This document shows, piece by piece, positions 22,901 to 34,900 of a stretch of DNA of 64,000 bases. The notes under the pieces are model-generated. The model was given only the letters and a program-made list of their open reading frames with translations, was not told the DNA's origin and did no database searches. The stretch spans positions 159,380,471 through 159,444,470 of the forward strand of contig NC_081411.1 of the NCBI RefSeq assembly GCF_030272615.1. The letters are read 5' to 3'. The translations under genes and the position numbers were made by a program. How positions within the stretch are numbered: the first letter of the stretch is position 1; each line of letters begins with the position of its first letter. Source of the stretch: Cryptomeria japonica (lineage: Eukaryota > Streptophyta > Pinopsida > Cupressales > Cupressaceae).

Positions 22901-25900
22901 GTCTTCAACTCCGGAACCCCCAGGTTCCCAAGTTCCTAATTCTTCAACCCCGAAACTTCGGAAACCCCAGGTTCCCAAGTTCCTAGTTCTTCTACCCCGG
23001 AACTCCAGAACCCCCAAGTTCCCAAGTTCCTAGTTCTTCTACCCCGGAACTGTGGAACCCCCAAATTCCCAAGTTCCTAGTTTTTCAACCCCGAAACTCT
23101 GGAACCCCCAGGTTCCCAAGTTCCTAAGTCTTCAACCCTGGAACTCCGGAACCCCCACGTTCCCAAGTTCCTAAGTTCTTCAACCCCAGAACTCCGGAAC
23201 CCCCAGGTTCCCAAGTTCCTATCTCTTCCTCAACCTTGGAACTCCGGAACCCCCAAGTTCCTAGTTCTTCAACCCCGGAACTCCGGAACCCCCAAGTTCC
23301 ATAGTTCCTAAGTCTTCAACCCCGGAACTTCGGAACCCCCAAGTTCCCAAGTTCCTAGTTCTTCTCCCCCGGAACTCCGAAACCCCGAAGTTCCCAAGTT
23401 GCTAAGTCTTCCCAACTTAGGTGACCCAGATCTCCGAAGTTTCCCCAACTTCGTGACCCAGGTCTCCTAAGTTTCCCCAACTTCGGTGACCCAGGTCTCT
23501 GAAGTCTTCCAAACTACTTCCGGATGGCATGATCGACCCTCAAGGCTTTAAATGCTCCGACAGTTTTGGTGACTTGTGCACCTTTTTTGTGGAGCCACAG
23601 GGGTGCATTTTATGTTTTTGGCAGAATTTCCATCAAGGGAGGTACAAGGTCATGCTTGTTGTGGTGACTTATGTCATGTCTGCATACTTTGACTCTGGAA
23701 GGTCAGTCAATCCACCTTCTCAAGGTTGCCTTTTGTGGGTATGGCTAGGTTGCTTGCATGTACAAAAGTCAAGTGCATGCACTTCCCTGCACTTCCAGAA
23801 TGACATGCAGGGGTCATGATCACCCTTGTAACCATTTTTCTATATAAAGGTTGTTAAGCATCATTGTAAAGGGTTCTCTCTCTGCTGGCTAGAGCTATTC
23901 CATGCTCTCCCACTTCTCTTGTATTTATCTTGCATTTTTGCAACTGTAAGTTTGGCCATTGGCCTTATAATTAATTGAAAATCACCATTCTTGCCTTCTT
24001 TCAACTTATGTATATTGTGTATGTTTTCATACCTTCATCATAGGTGTATGTCTTGTGGCTTTTCTCTCCATATATGTTGTGTTAATTTGTTTTCTGAGTG
24101 TGACTTGTGGGAATCCTTCTCCCCTCATGACACTTAGCGAATTCTAACCTCCATCTATGCATTGGAGTCACTCATGCAACTGAAGTTTGTGCATCTCCTA
24201 GGTATTTCAGTTAATTCTTTGTGTCATTTCGGTGGGGAGAGGAACAATCTCTTCTTCATGCATCACCTCCTTCTATTTCAAGCATTCTCTCTTCCCTTTA
24301 CCTCTGCAAGTTGTTAGGATGGGCTTAGGAGTTAGTTTTGAAGTGTTGAGTTGGTTCAACACCTGCACCTAGATTGAGAAGGAAGTCGGCCTTCTCCGGA
24401 GATTCAACCCCCTTGCGCAAGGTCCCACACTTCGGGGTTGTTTCCATGTTTCACAAGGTTGCTCAGTTGATAGCTCAGCAAGGGTGCAAGCTTTTGTGAT
24501 AACATGTATTTTACAACAAACTCCTTGACCAATGAGATCATTACATTTTATAGGACACATGTCCTCCTTGAATTCTAACCAATGAAAGCAGAGGTTGGGT
24601 ACATAAAATAATATTTGTTGAAGCATCATGTGTCACTTGCTCCACCTTTGGATGTGTTAGGTACAGTGACTTGGACACCCTGACTTGGAAGAACCTAATT
24701 GGTTGATGATAACTGGGAGGCCACCTCAACAACTTACACCATGTAGATCATCACGAAGAAGTGTGATTGAGCAATATCTCTTGATACTCAACATTTCAAT
24801 TGCTCAACGTGATTTGATGGAGGTAATGGGACGTATTCCCAAATTCTACCATCTTGATCAAGCCTCTCTAGATTTGATTAACTCTTCTAAAATTATCTGA
24901 CTTGATCACATTTGTGCATTTCATTTTCACATTCCAGAATTTTCCTTTTTGTGATGCATTTTACTCCACTTCATTTTGAAATGCAAATAATAGCTTTGAT
25001 GGCCTTTGATCATTTTGTAGTAATTGTAGAATTCCCTATCTTCATGCAGTTCTTCATGTTGCAATATCGTGTTCACATTGTTGAGTTCCATCCTTTGACC
25101 TTGTTACAAAATTCTTGTGTAACTTGCCTTGAACACACCTACACAATTTCACCTTCTTTTCTTGTCTTGGCTTGCTTCCTTCTTGTACTAACAATGATTC
25201 TTGGATTTCCGAAGGAAATTCAAGATAATTGTAAAATTTTCTTATTTCGGCACTATCATAATGTTGTAGAGCAATCTCCCATGTGTTGGTTGTATCCTTG
25301 AAGTTGTAGTGCTTGGGTCCTTGTCCTAATGGCTTGATGTTCATCTTGCATGCTCTTGAATCTTCTTTGTCATTCTTGAAGTGTGAATCTTGTCCTTCCT
25401 TGCATTGCCTACTAGGAGTCCCAGGTTACTATGTCTTGATGCATCAATCTTCATCTTCTTGAACTTCTTGATGTTATTGTTGCACTTTCTTCTTTGTTAG
25501 AAAAATGTTCCCTTGTCTTGATGTTGTCCCTTCACTTCCCTTTGTTTTCTTCCTTTGCAAATGTTGTCCATTTTGTAAATGTGAACATTTCCTTGATTTG
25601 ATGTCCTTAAGACTTCTTGGATAGCTCGATCTTGAGTGTGCTGATGCTGAATTCTTCCATCCGGTTCTTTGGATAACTTGATCCTGCAAGCATGTTGTCC
25701 CTGTCCTCATGTTGCTTTTTCCATGTGGTTGACTGCCTCTTTTGAGTTTGTAATGTCCCTATTTCCATCAGCTGATTAAAACATGCTTGAACCTGGATTT
25801 GTCAATGCTGATAAACAAGTAGCCACCACCTCTTGGAACAAATGCCTGTGGGAAAAAACTGAAAACACATTTTTAAAATAAATTTAATAGAAAACCCTAA

Positions 25901-28900
25901 ATATTTTATTGACAAATTTGAGGGCAAAACTTAAATGATTTTTTCCATGTTCTTTAATTTTACCATATTTCATTTTTTTTTGTTTTAAATCCGATGATCC
26001 CTATGACATAGCCCATAGGCACAATCACTAAGATAAATTGATTATTCCCCAATATCAAGATTTGCACAACAATAATCAAACAATCTTATAATTTAAGCAT
26101 TCATGATATAAAAAAAAGGCTACCCATATGAGTAAAAAAAAGAGGGATGAATCTGATCATGACCTTATATTAATCAAATGATAGTACACATGAATTACTA
26201 GAGCAATGCCAAAACATGAAAGGTATTTGAACTAAAAAAGACACAAGAAAATAATATGTTTGCAAGATTACAAGCATGAGCTTACTCAGTACATTCTACC
26301 CTTACAACTAAGCCAAAAGCTTTTATTTGTGCAAAGGAAAATATCTATTCTAAGAGATTGAAAGCCAAGTGAGAAGTTAATGCCACAATCATGCAAGATA
26401 TCTACATGTAACTGTTGGAATGAATAGCACATGAATGCCTACTATTTTCATTTGGAGCAGAGAAGTAATGTGTACTTTGAATGCATCTTGAATGTTGCAA
26501 AATAATCTCTAGAGGCTCATTTGAATTTCAAAAGCACAATGGCTGCACTGCAAAATATTTAATTGTCGATTTCCAATATATGCAGCCCATAGTGGAGAAT
26601 GACCTAGAGAAGAATAGTCAAAGACTAAGCTTTGCTACTATGGATCCATGAACCAATGGCACATAATGATTTTGAAAATATGACTACAACCTCTAAATGA
26701 AGCACAATTCATTGGTCAAGCTGGAGTGCAATCACAAAACGGCTCTATATGTTATTTAGTATCATATATTTTATCTTGACATAGGATCCATCTATTTACA
26801 AAAGAGAAGATGTTTCAACCAGTGACACAACAAAGATAACTTAGAAGACTAACAACTCCTTGGTAGTGCACATGCACACCATGTATCCTTTAAATGCAAT
26901 CATTGTTAATTTCATCCATTCATGACCACATACATGAAAAGGTAGGGCGCAACCACAATACTAAGTTACTAACAACTTCACATCCCACCAATCAATGGCA
27001 CAATGAAAAAAACTAACAATAGTGGCAACGTTTTGACATGCACTTGTTAATGGATGTGGGAAGGGCTAGTGTATGATAAAACTTTTTGACTCAACAAGCT
27101 ATTCAAGGTTATAGAATCCTACCAATTTCTCTACAAGCTTAATACAAAACAAGAAGAAGGCCAGCCATCAAAAATATGGAACCTTTGGCCAATGGCTCAA
27201 CAATATTTAGATGTCAAATTGACAAGTTCTTGATGGTTCACATGCCATTAGATCAAAAAGTGATTAGACAATTGTTGTACTCTATTGTGACAATATATCC
27301 TAACACTTCCCAAGGGTTCACAAACTATTGGATCCATATGAGATTAACAATGCAGATCTCAATAACAACTCTACCTCTATACTTCAATAACCAATGGTGC
27401 ACTACAAGAAATTTTAAATCCTGACGACCTTTTAGGGACATGTGACTTGTTGGATCCCTACTGCAACACCACGAGCATAACAACGGCAACCCTTACATAT
27501 TGCAAGAACTCGCTTGTTGATTGTTGTTGACATCATACCATTCCGAACTCATTCCAATATAAGTCCACAAATCTTAAAGCCTTTTTATTGATGACACCTA
27601 TTGGCAAATACTCCTGCTAGCAATCAGAAAGGAGGGTCCGCCATGAACAAGAACTTGGAGCTTGGTCATAGAATGGGAGATTTGAGTAACAATCATAGCC
27701 TAAGGGAGGATTAAAGCACAAGAGCATAGGATATGGCCATATAAAGATGTCTTAGATTAGATATGAACACAAATAAGGGAACAATTTAGGCTCAATGGAG
27801 AACAAAAAGAGAATCTTAGTCGAACTATTTATCAATGCTAAGGTACAAAAATAGTTGCAGAGCTGGGAGAAAGGAAAACAAGGATAAAAGGTAGTGGGGG
27901 CAAAAGTTTGAAATTGTAGTGCAAAAAAATTGCACTGTACTTTCCCAAGAGTACCTTGCTCTCTCATAACATCTACTCAGGTCCCTTTGGAGAAAAAGAA
28001 ATCCTTACTGGACATAATAAGATCCTACATTTTTCCTCTTCTGGTAGTGGGTCATGATGTTAATTTTTCTAGCCTGAGCATTGGTATAGACATTTGACAA
28101 TGCCAATTTCTGATCTTGGTCTCTAGCTTTGTTCTTTTTCAGCTCCTTGTTCCATTTCATTGAAGGACTTCCCTCACATGATTACTTGCAGTTACATTTA
28201 GGTTTGCAGTGGCGTTTACCCCTTCAGTTATGTTTCCTAGAATTTACATTTTAAGACCTACAGTCCGTTTCACCCTCAGACTTACTATTATAGCTGATCA
28301 TACTTTCAAGTTCCACTGCCCTTTTGTCATTTGTAAAAATTCATAAAATTCCTGTTTTCCTTTCTTCCCAAAAGATGAGCAATATCTACTCTCTGGAGAG
28401 TTTGCAATCATTATTTTATATATCACAACAAGACATCTAAACATTCTTTAAGTATTTGACCTGAGACTATTGGTAGAAATCAGATATTTGAATGAAGAAA
28501 CAGGAGTTACCTGAGGCCAGAGGAACATCTTCCTGAACGTCTGATACCGGAACCAACAATTGTAACTGGCTACACCAATAAACATGGCCATATAGCCCAC
28601 TGCACTTGCAAGTCCCATAAATTCTTCACTGAAGCCAGGACCCGCCACAGGATCTGTAAGCCAGAAAAACATGGCCTCAGATATATCTGGGCACAAAGAA
28701 CCCTGAAATGCGAATCAGAAAATATAGAATATTTTTTAAAAAGCCATAATACTAAATATGAAAGGGTCCCTTCAAAAAAAAATAATGCTAGAGAAAAAGA
28801 ATGTAATCTTTCTGTCCAAATCTTAATGTGTAAAAGAAATATAAACATTAGAAAATGTTATTCATTTTATCAAAATGCTTGTATCCAAAAGTTACTGATT

Positions 28901-31900
28901 TGAATAACCTGCGAAAGGTAAATGTAGAGTGCAGGTCTCCAAAGAATAGGATCACACAGAGTTTGTCTGAAAATTCGAAGAGTGTGCATCAGTGCTTCAG
29001 ACTGAAAATTTGACATTTTCTTTTGCAAACGAATTTCTGGAAGGCCCAATGCTGCAACTATAAGCATAAGTGGTGCAATTGAAACTAACATATAGGAACC
29101 TTGTGGTCCCCAACCATGTACTGCTGCCCCAGAAACTCCACATCCAAATAAACCACCAACTGCCAAACTCCCCCAAGATAAGCTCTGTATGATGTAAAAA
29201 TAGATCATGAGTTTTAAGTATATATTTTATTAATTGAAGAGCTTCTGGCAGAAAATTGTGTCAGAGCTTTTCAATCAAACTGTGACAGAGCTTTTCAATC
29301 AACATTGATCGAAAAGCTCCCTCACAGTTTTCTGTCAGAAGGTCTTTAATCAATCTTGATGAACTGTGGAAATCCGAAATATCACATCTATATAGTTATC
29401 TTTAGTGCATCATGGAGCTTGAATTCTGATTCCATGGAGCTGTGGACCATGGCTTAAATTGCTTGTATTATAAATCCCTTGATTCATCTTAAAAGACTTT
29501 TTTATATTTATTTTATGAATTATCTCATTTATTTGCTAATTGTTCAAACTTCATATAGCCTATAAGCTTTTCATGCACAATTCATTTTTTATATCTGTAA
29601 GTAATTATTGTAGGAGTGTCTATTTCCCATACCAATAGGTTAAGCATTTTTTAATCATAAAGAAATCATGTTGATTATTAATGATTTCAAATGGAAATTC
29701 TCAAAAAGAGAAAACAATTTATAGGCATTGGAGCAAGATCTCATGCAACCACTTAGCTTAAAAAAATTAGCAACGACTGCTCAAAGTTTTAGAAGCATTT
29801 TTTGAGCTAGTGGTCTCATAAAATTTTGCATATTTCTGCTTAATAAGTCAGGTATTTTTCATAGTATGTCAAATTTTGATATTGCTATCAAGATTCAACT
29901 GTGTAGCTTTTGAGTCAAACACATGACCCACATTTTACACGAACCCATCTATCATGAGAATGAATGGTTCACTTAGCACTCATTGCATTGGCCATAGTAT
30001 TTGTGTTCATGTGTTAGCCTTTCAACTTCATGTATACCGGTCCTACTTAGTCACTTTTTTTTAGCTGTAAGGCATATGCATGTAGCCATAAGATTTGCTT
30101 TTAATCAAAAAGTATAAAACCCTTTGCCTAGTGTTGAAAGGGTGTATTACCATTTTATCTGAGGCAAAACCAAAAAGATATTCTTTATTCAACATGAACG
30201 TGAACAAACCCAAATAATATTGTAAATTGTCAGTACATAATGTCTAATTATAGGTTAGTTTTCAATTTACAGAGAGGTTCCCCTTCTGTTTTAAAGAATG
30301 GTTTTACCACACATCTATTATGTTGTCTGTTGCACTAAACGGTGTGAATTAAAACATTAACAATTACTAGCACAAAGTTTACTAGCGTTTCTATTCTGCT
30401 ATGCACCTCTATTGATTTATGCTTCAAAAAGAAGATCCATACTTTCATATAAATATTGTTAATGCCATTCAATTTGACATCATATGCTTAACTCAGAAGT
30501 TCATGAGAAGCAGCAGAGGAGCAGATTACTATAAAGGAATAAAATATTAATCCTAAATAAAACCAAAGACACCTATGAAATTAATTTTCGAAACAGTTGC
30601 CACAAAACGTCACATCCAAAGTTTATCAAGGAATAAAATATTAATCCTAAATAAAACCAAAGACACCTATGAAATTATTTTTCGAAACAGTTGCCACAAA
30701 ACTTCACATCCAAAGTTTATCAATCAAACCTGTTAAGATAAACTACATTTTGACATTAAATAAGCAGCAAATTCAGCTCGTTAAATGTGCCACATTTAAA
30801 CTTAACCCACTATAGTCCTATTATTTTCCAGATATTTGAAGGTGCCAGGATTTTATTTTCAAAAATTTAGAAGTGCATTGTAATTTACTACAAAATCCAG
30901 TGATGTTAACAGTTAAACACATACCTGGCCAGCATTTCTTATTTATTATAAAGGTTCAATGGGTCAAATGCATCTCTTTCTAGAGATGTAAAGAAAACAA
31001 ATTCCAAAGAAAGTGCCTAAGGCAAAGACTAGACATATTTGCACAAAATTTGTACCTGTAAATCACTTGCAAGTTCGGGAGTGGTTTTACTGCGTTGTGC
31101 AACTGCAGCATCTGCCACAACATCTGGAAACGCAGTACACATAGCTACTGCAGCCATCAAAAAGGTAGCTACCCAAGGTGTTACGTTTAAGAAAGCAAGT
31201 GCCCAAAGAAAAAGACACCCAGCAATTCCACATATAATTAAATATGGCCACCTTCGATACCTATGAATCCACAATAAATCCAACCATTATCATGGAAAAC
31301 TGTTTGTAGCAAATTATAAAAGTAATCCAAAGCTTGCAATCAATGATGAGATAAATGTTGATTTATTGGATTAAGAATAGAAACGGTAAGTTATTTAATA
31401 CATCATAATGGATAAAGACAATGAGATTGCGTTGACATATCTGCAGTCATATTAACACACATCAAATCTTGTAATATGTATAATTGAAATTTGTTTCTCA
31501 TCTTAATAAAAAGCTTCACTGATATGAAATATCCCATGAAAATAAGCACATAGAAATGGCAATGAGAAGGCATAAAGTATATCATTGCAGAACACAAGAA
31601 AAGAGGTGACCATACCCAGCAATGGGAAATGTGTCGGTGATCAGACCATAGATTGGTTTTAAGTCCCATGGTATATTTGATAAAGCCTGCCAAACAAAAC
31701 CAAATAGATAATCTCATTTAACAGGATGCAAATCTACTTCTAGTATATCTACAACACACAAGAATTGTGAGACAAATAAAAATAAGGTTTATCATCTTGC
31801 CTGTAACATAAATTTCAAATCATAAAAAAGAAACAAAAAGACCACTGAATCTGCCATGTGCCAGGGATACATTAAGTCCTACCATGACAGGACAGGAAAA

Positions 31901-34900
31901 AGAAATCCAAAAGCCATATCCAAGGCAACTCATGAGCTAATATCCAAAACAAACTCACCTTTTACTCGCACTACTTTTCTAAAATTTCACATTTAATTAT
32001 GGAATAAAAATGGGAATTCACCATCCAAAATGCCTTGGTCTAATAACAAGTTGGGTTCAAAATTATCAAGTAGGTCCTCATGTTAAGTGGAATGGTCATA
32101 TACATAGGAGATGGATATTCAACGTCCTTTAGGAAGAACTGATCTATCAAGTTTATCAAGGAAAATTTACCTTGTAGTCCAATGGAGTGGAGCTTTTGAT
32201 AGTGATATCATTATAGTACCGAGTGTATCTAAGCTCTTTTTTACATAAGTGAATTTCATATTACTTATTTATGCTAAAAATATGACAATGCCATTTAGTG
32301 TTCCTAGTTGTTTAATTTATTTCTATCTACGCTCTACAGTTCTTCCAGCTATCAACTGCTTTATGAAATAACCACATTATAATTGTTTGAGAAATTAACT
32401 ATTCTATTTCTAGCTACCTTTATAACTGTTCCCCCTATTACATATGTGTATAAGACCACCTGCAGATGAACAGTAATTAACTTTCTAAATACATGGGCTG
32501 TCCTCATCATTCCCTCTTTGCTTAAAGGAAATTATCCCCAATTTTACCAAATAAACCATTACCACTTTGTAGCTACAAAGATGAGTCATAAGAAAATGAA
32601 TTGATAATATATGAAGTGTAAACTATTGGCACCCCATTTAGTTATGTCTCATTTTGCTTCATTTTTCTCCAAGGTCGTGCATTTGACCTTATCCACCCTT
32701 TGCTGATAACAAATATGAGAAATCCTAAATGGGTCCCCTATGTGTCAAATGGTGCAAAGTCTCATAAAGGGCCTAAGTCTTGGCTTTCTCCATTCTTTTC
32801 CCTAATATTTCATGTATTGTTTTGAGGTTTTGAGGATATCCATACTTGCATGCCTTTCCTATCAATCCCGAAACCCTACCTCAAACCTTTGTGAAGTTTT
32901 GAGGTTTTGGGGATATCTATACTTGCAACTAATCCATCTTCAAGGTGTCCAAATCCTTCATTTCTTCACTGGCAGAGACCTTTGCATCAAATCTCATGGG
33001 AGAGATCTTAATACCTTTTGCACGATTACTTCATCCTCAAACATTTCTCCAAGACCATAGAAGTATTTACAATCTCATCCACACGGAGGAGAAAGGCAGC
33101 AAAATTCTCTTCATCCTTCATCTTCAAGCTTTCAAATTGTTTCTTGTGAGTTTAGAGTTTCGCCCTTTTTTACTTTATCATCTCCTTCATGCGTTCTTTG
33201 AAGCTTATCCCACATTTCTTTTGTCGATGTGCAATGCATAGCTTTGACGAATTCTGATTCAGTTAAACCACTTAGAATTGCATTCATTTCTTTAGCATTG
33301 TTCTCACTTGCCCTCTTTCTTGCTAGTTTTCGTGATCAGATTATCCACAATAAACAGAAAACTAAAGTTGCACAGTAAAGCATACAAATAGAGGATCACA
33401 CAACACAAGGCTACCCTGGGGAAAACCTCCCTCTACGAGGAAAAACCCAGCAACAACAGATCCTCAGATCTGATTATGTTATATTGAATTGAAGTACAAT
33501 AACAACCCAGCTAGGGCACAATTATCAGCTGAAATCAAACTTATCTCATAACCGCCGATTTGTGTGTGATTCAAGGGCTTCAGCTTGTTTGCTATCTTTG
33601 CAGCAGACTGAAGTATTTCGCATCACCAACAAAAGTGTTTTGCAGCACCTTCCTTGCTGACCTTTGGAGGAAGAATTCGCACTATAAGGAGCAGAGATAT
33701 TTCGCACCTCTCAAATCAGACTAATTCGCATGAATGTGAATATTTTAAGCCTTGCAAGTGGCTGGTATATATATGGGGTTCATCTTTTTACTTATCTCTA
33801 AGTCGGCCCATTTAACCTTGGGCGCTAAAACCATTTTACATATTACAATGATGTGGATAGGTCCACACGTTTGGAGTGTATAATGCCGTTAACTTCGTAC
33901 ATTCCAATATAGGATCGGCCCTATAATGTTTCTTTTATGTTTGGCGTGTAGGAGATAAAGGGGCCAGCCCTATGCGCATAGAGATAGGGCCCAGCCCTAG
34001 TTACACGCTTCCTTAATGAAGCAGGGCCCAGCCCTAGTTACACGCTTCCTTAATGAAGCAGGGCCCAGCCCTATAAGGATTCGGACAACATTGGAATAGG
34101 GCCCAGCCCTATTTGTTTTACACATAATTACAATAGATAGGGCCCTGCCCTATAAGGCATCATCCGAATCCTATTTATTTTCCTAACCTAGTTACAAAAT
34201 CAACACTCCCTCTTAACTAGGGAGGAAAATAAATACATAACCAAATTCACATGGACAAACCCATGGTATGAACATTTACAAGGTTTAGGATTAGGGCCCA
34301 ACCCTAATAGTTCAATCAATATACAATTCGTGATTTGATCACGCAATTACATTACAATGAGCCTTTACATGATCTTCTCTAGCAATGCCTGCAGAGGAAG
34401 AAGCCAACGCTTCATAACTTCACACTTTCCTGGGAACCTGCATATAACACCATTATCTTTCATATAACACCATTATCTTTCATCATGCACATCCACAAAG
34501 GATGAAAGAGACCTTTCCATATGCACACCTGCAATAATTAATACTCAAAGATATATGTAACCATATAACATAAATCATGCACAACCGCAGAGGATACATA
34601 AACTTCTCCCAGAGAAGGACAATCTGTCACCTTGCACACCGCAAAGGGTGAACTCACCTTGCACTCCGCAGAGGGTGAGAAATAACCGCCACCTTGCACT
34701 CCGCAAAGGGTGGGAAATAACTGCCACCTTGCACTCCGCAGAGGGTGGGAATAACCGCCACCTTGCACTCCGCAAAGGGTGGAAAGAACTGCCACCTTGC
34801 ACTCTACAGAGGGTGGACTCACCTTGCACTCCGCAGAGGGTGAGAGAGAACTGCCACCTTGCACTCTGCAGAGGGTGGATGATACACCCAGTGTATCATG

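Larger units (their letters stand above)
12111..24504 (+). mobile_element. Large non-autonomous LTR retrotransposon with nested insertion
   Basis: Two long direct repeats begin TGTTGTCATTTTATGACACC (12111 and 22264) and end TTTTGTGATAACA (20252 and 24504). The flanks are GGTAT on the left and TGTAT on the right, four of five bases of a target duplication. Without the nested unit at 12305-18331 the LTRs are about 2.11 and 2.24 kb and the internal region 2.0 kb. The internal region has a primer-binding site and one dead gag-like frame, but no protease, reverse transcriptase or integrase, so it depended on another element. The plus orientation follows from the primer-binding site and the frame. 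Confidence 0.85.
7934..28510 (-). other. FBT intron 5, 20.6 kb, filled with nested retrotransposons
   Basis: The donor is CCTCTGGCCTCAG|GTAACT at 28510 and the acceptor ends at 7934. The intron holds the 12,394-bp composite element at 12111-24504 and older LTR pieces on both sides of it. Apart from these, 7934-9200 and 25700-28510 show nothing recognisable beyond A/T-rich sequence. Confidence 0.85.

Noticed and set aside
18243-23017. Gly/Leu/Trp-rich repetitive frames (LGTWELGGSG and similar) on the minus strand
   Set aside because: By-products of the LTR minisatellite; they shift frame between units and differ between the two LTRs.
9370-25700. Copies A and B as the two LTRs of one element
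   Set aside because: Divergence is high, copy B lacks the R-U5 part present beside copy A, and no primer-binding site or purine tract could be placed; they may be independent fragments of one family.
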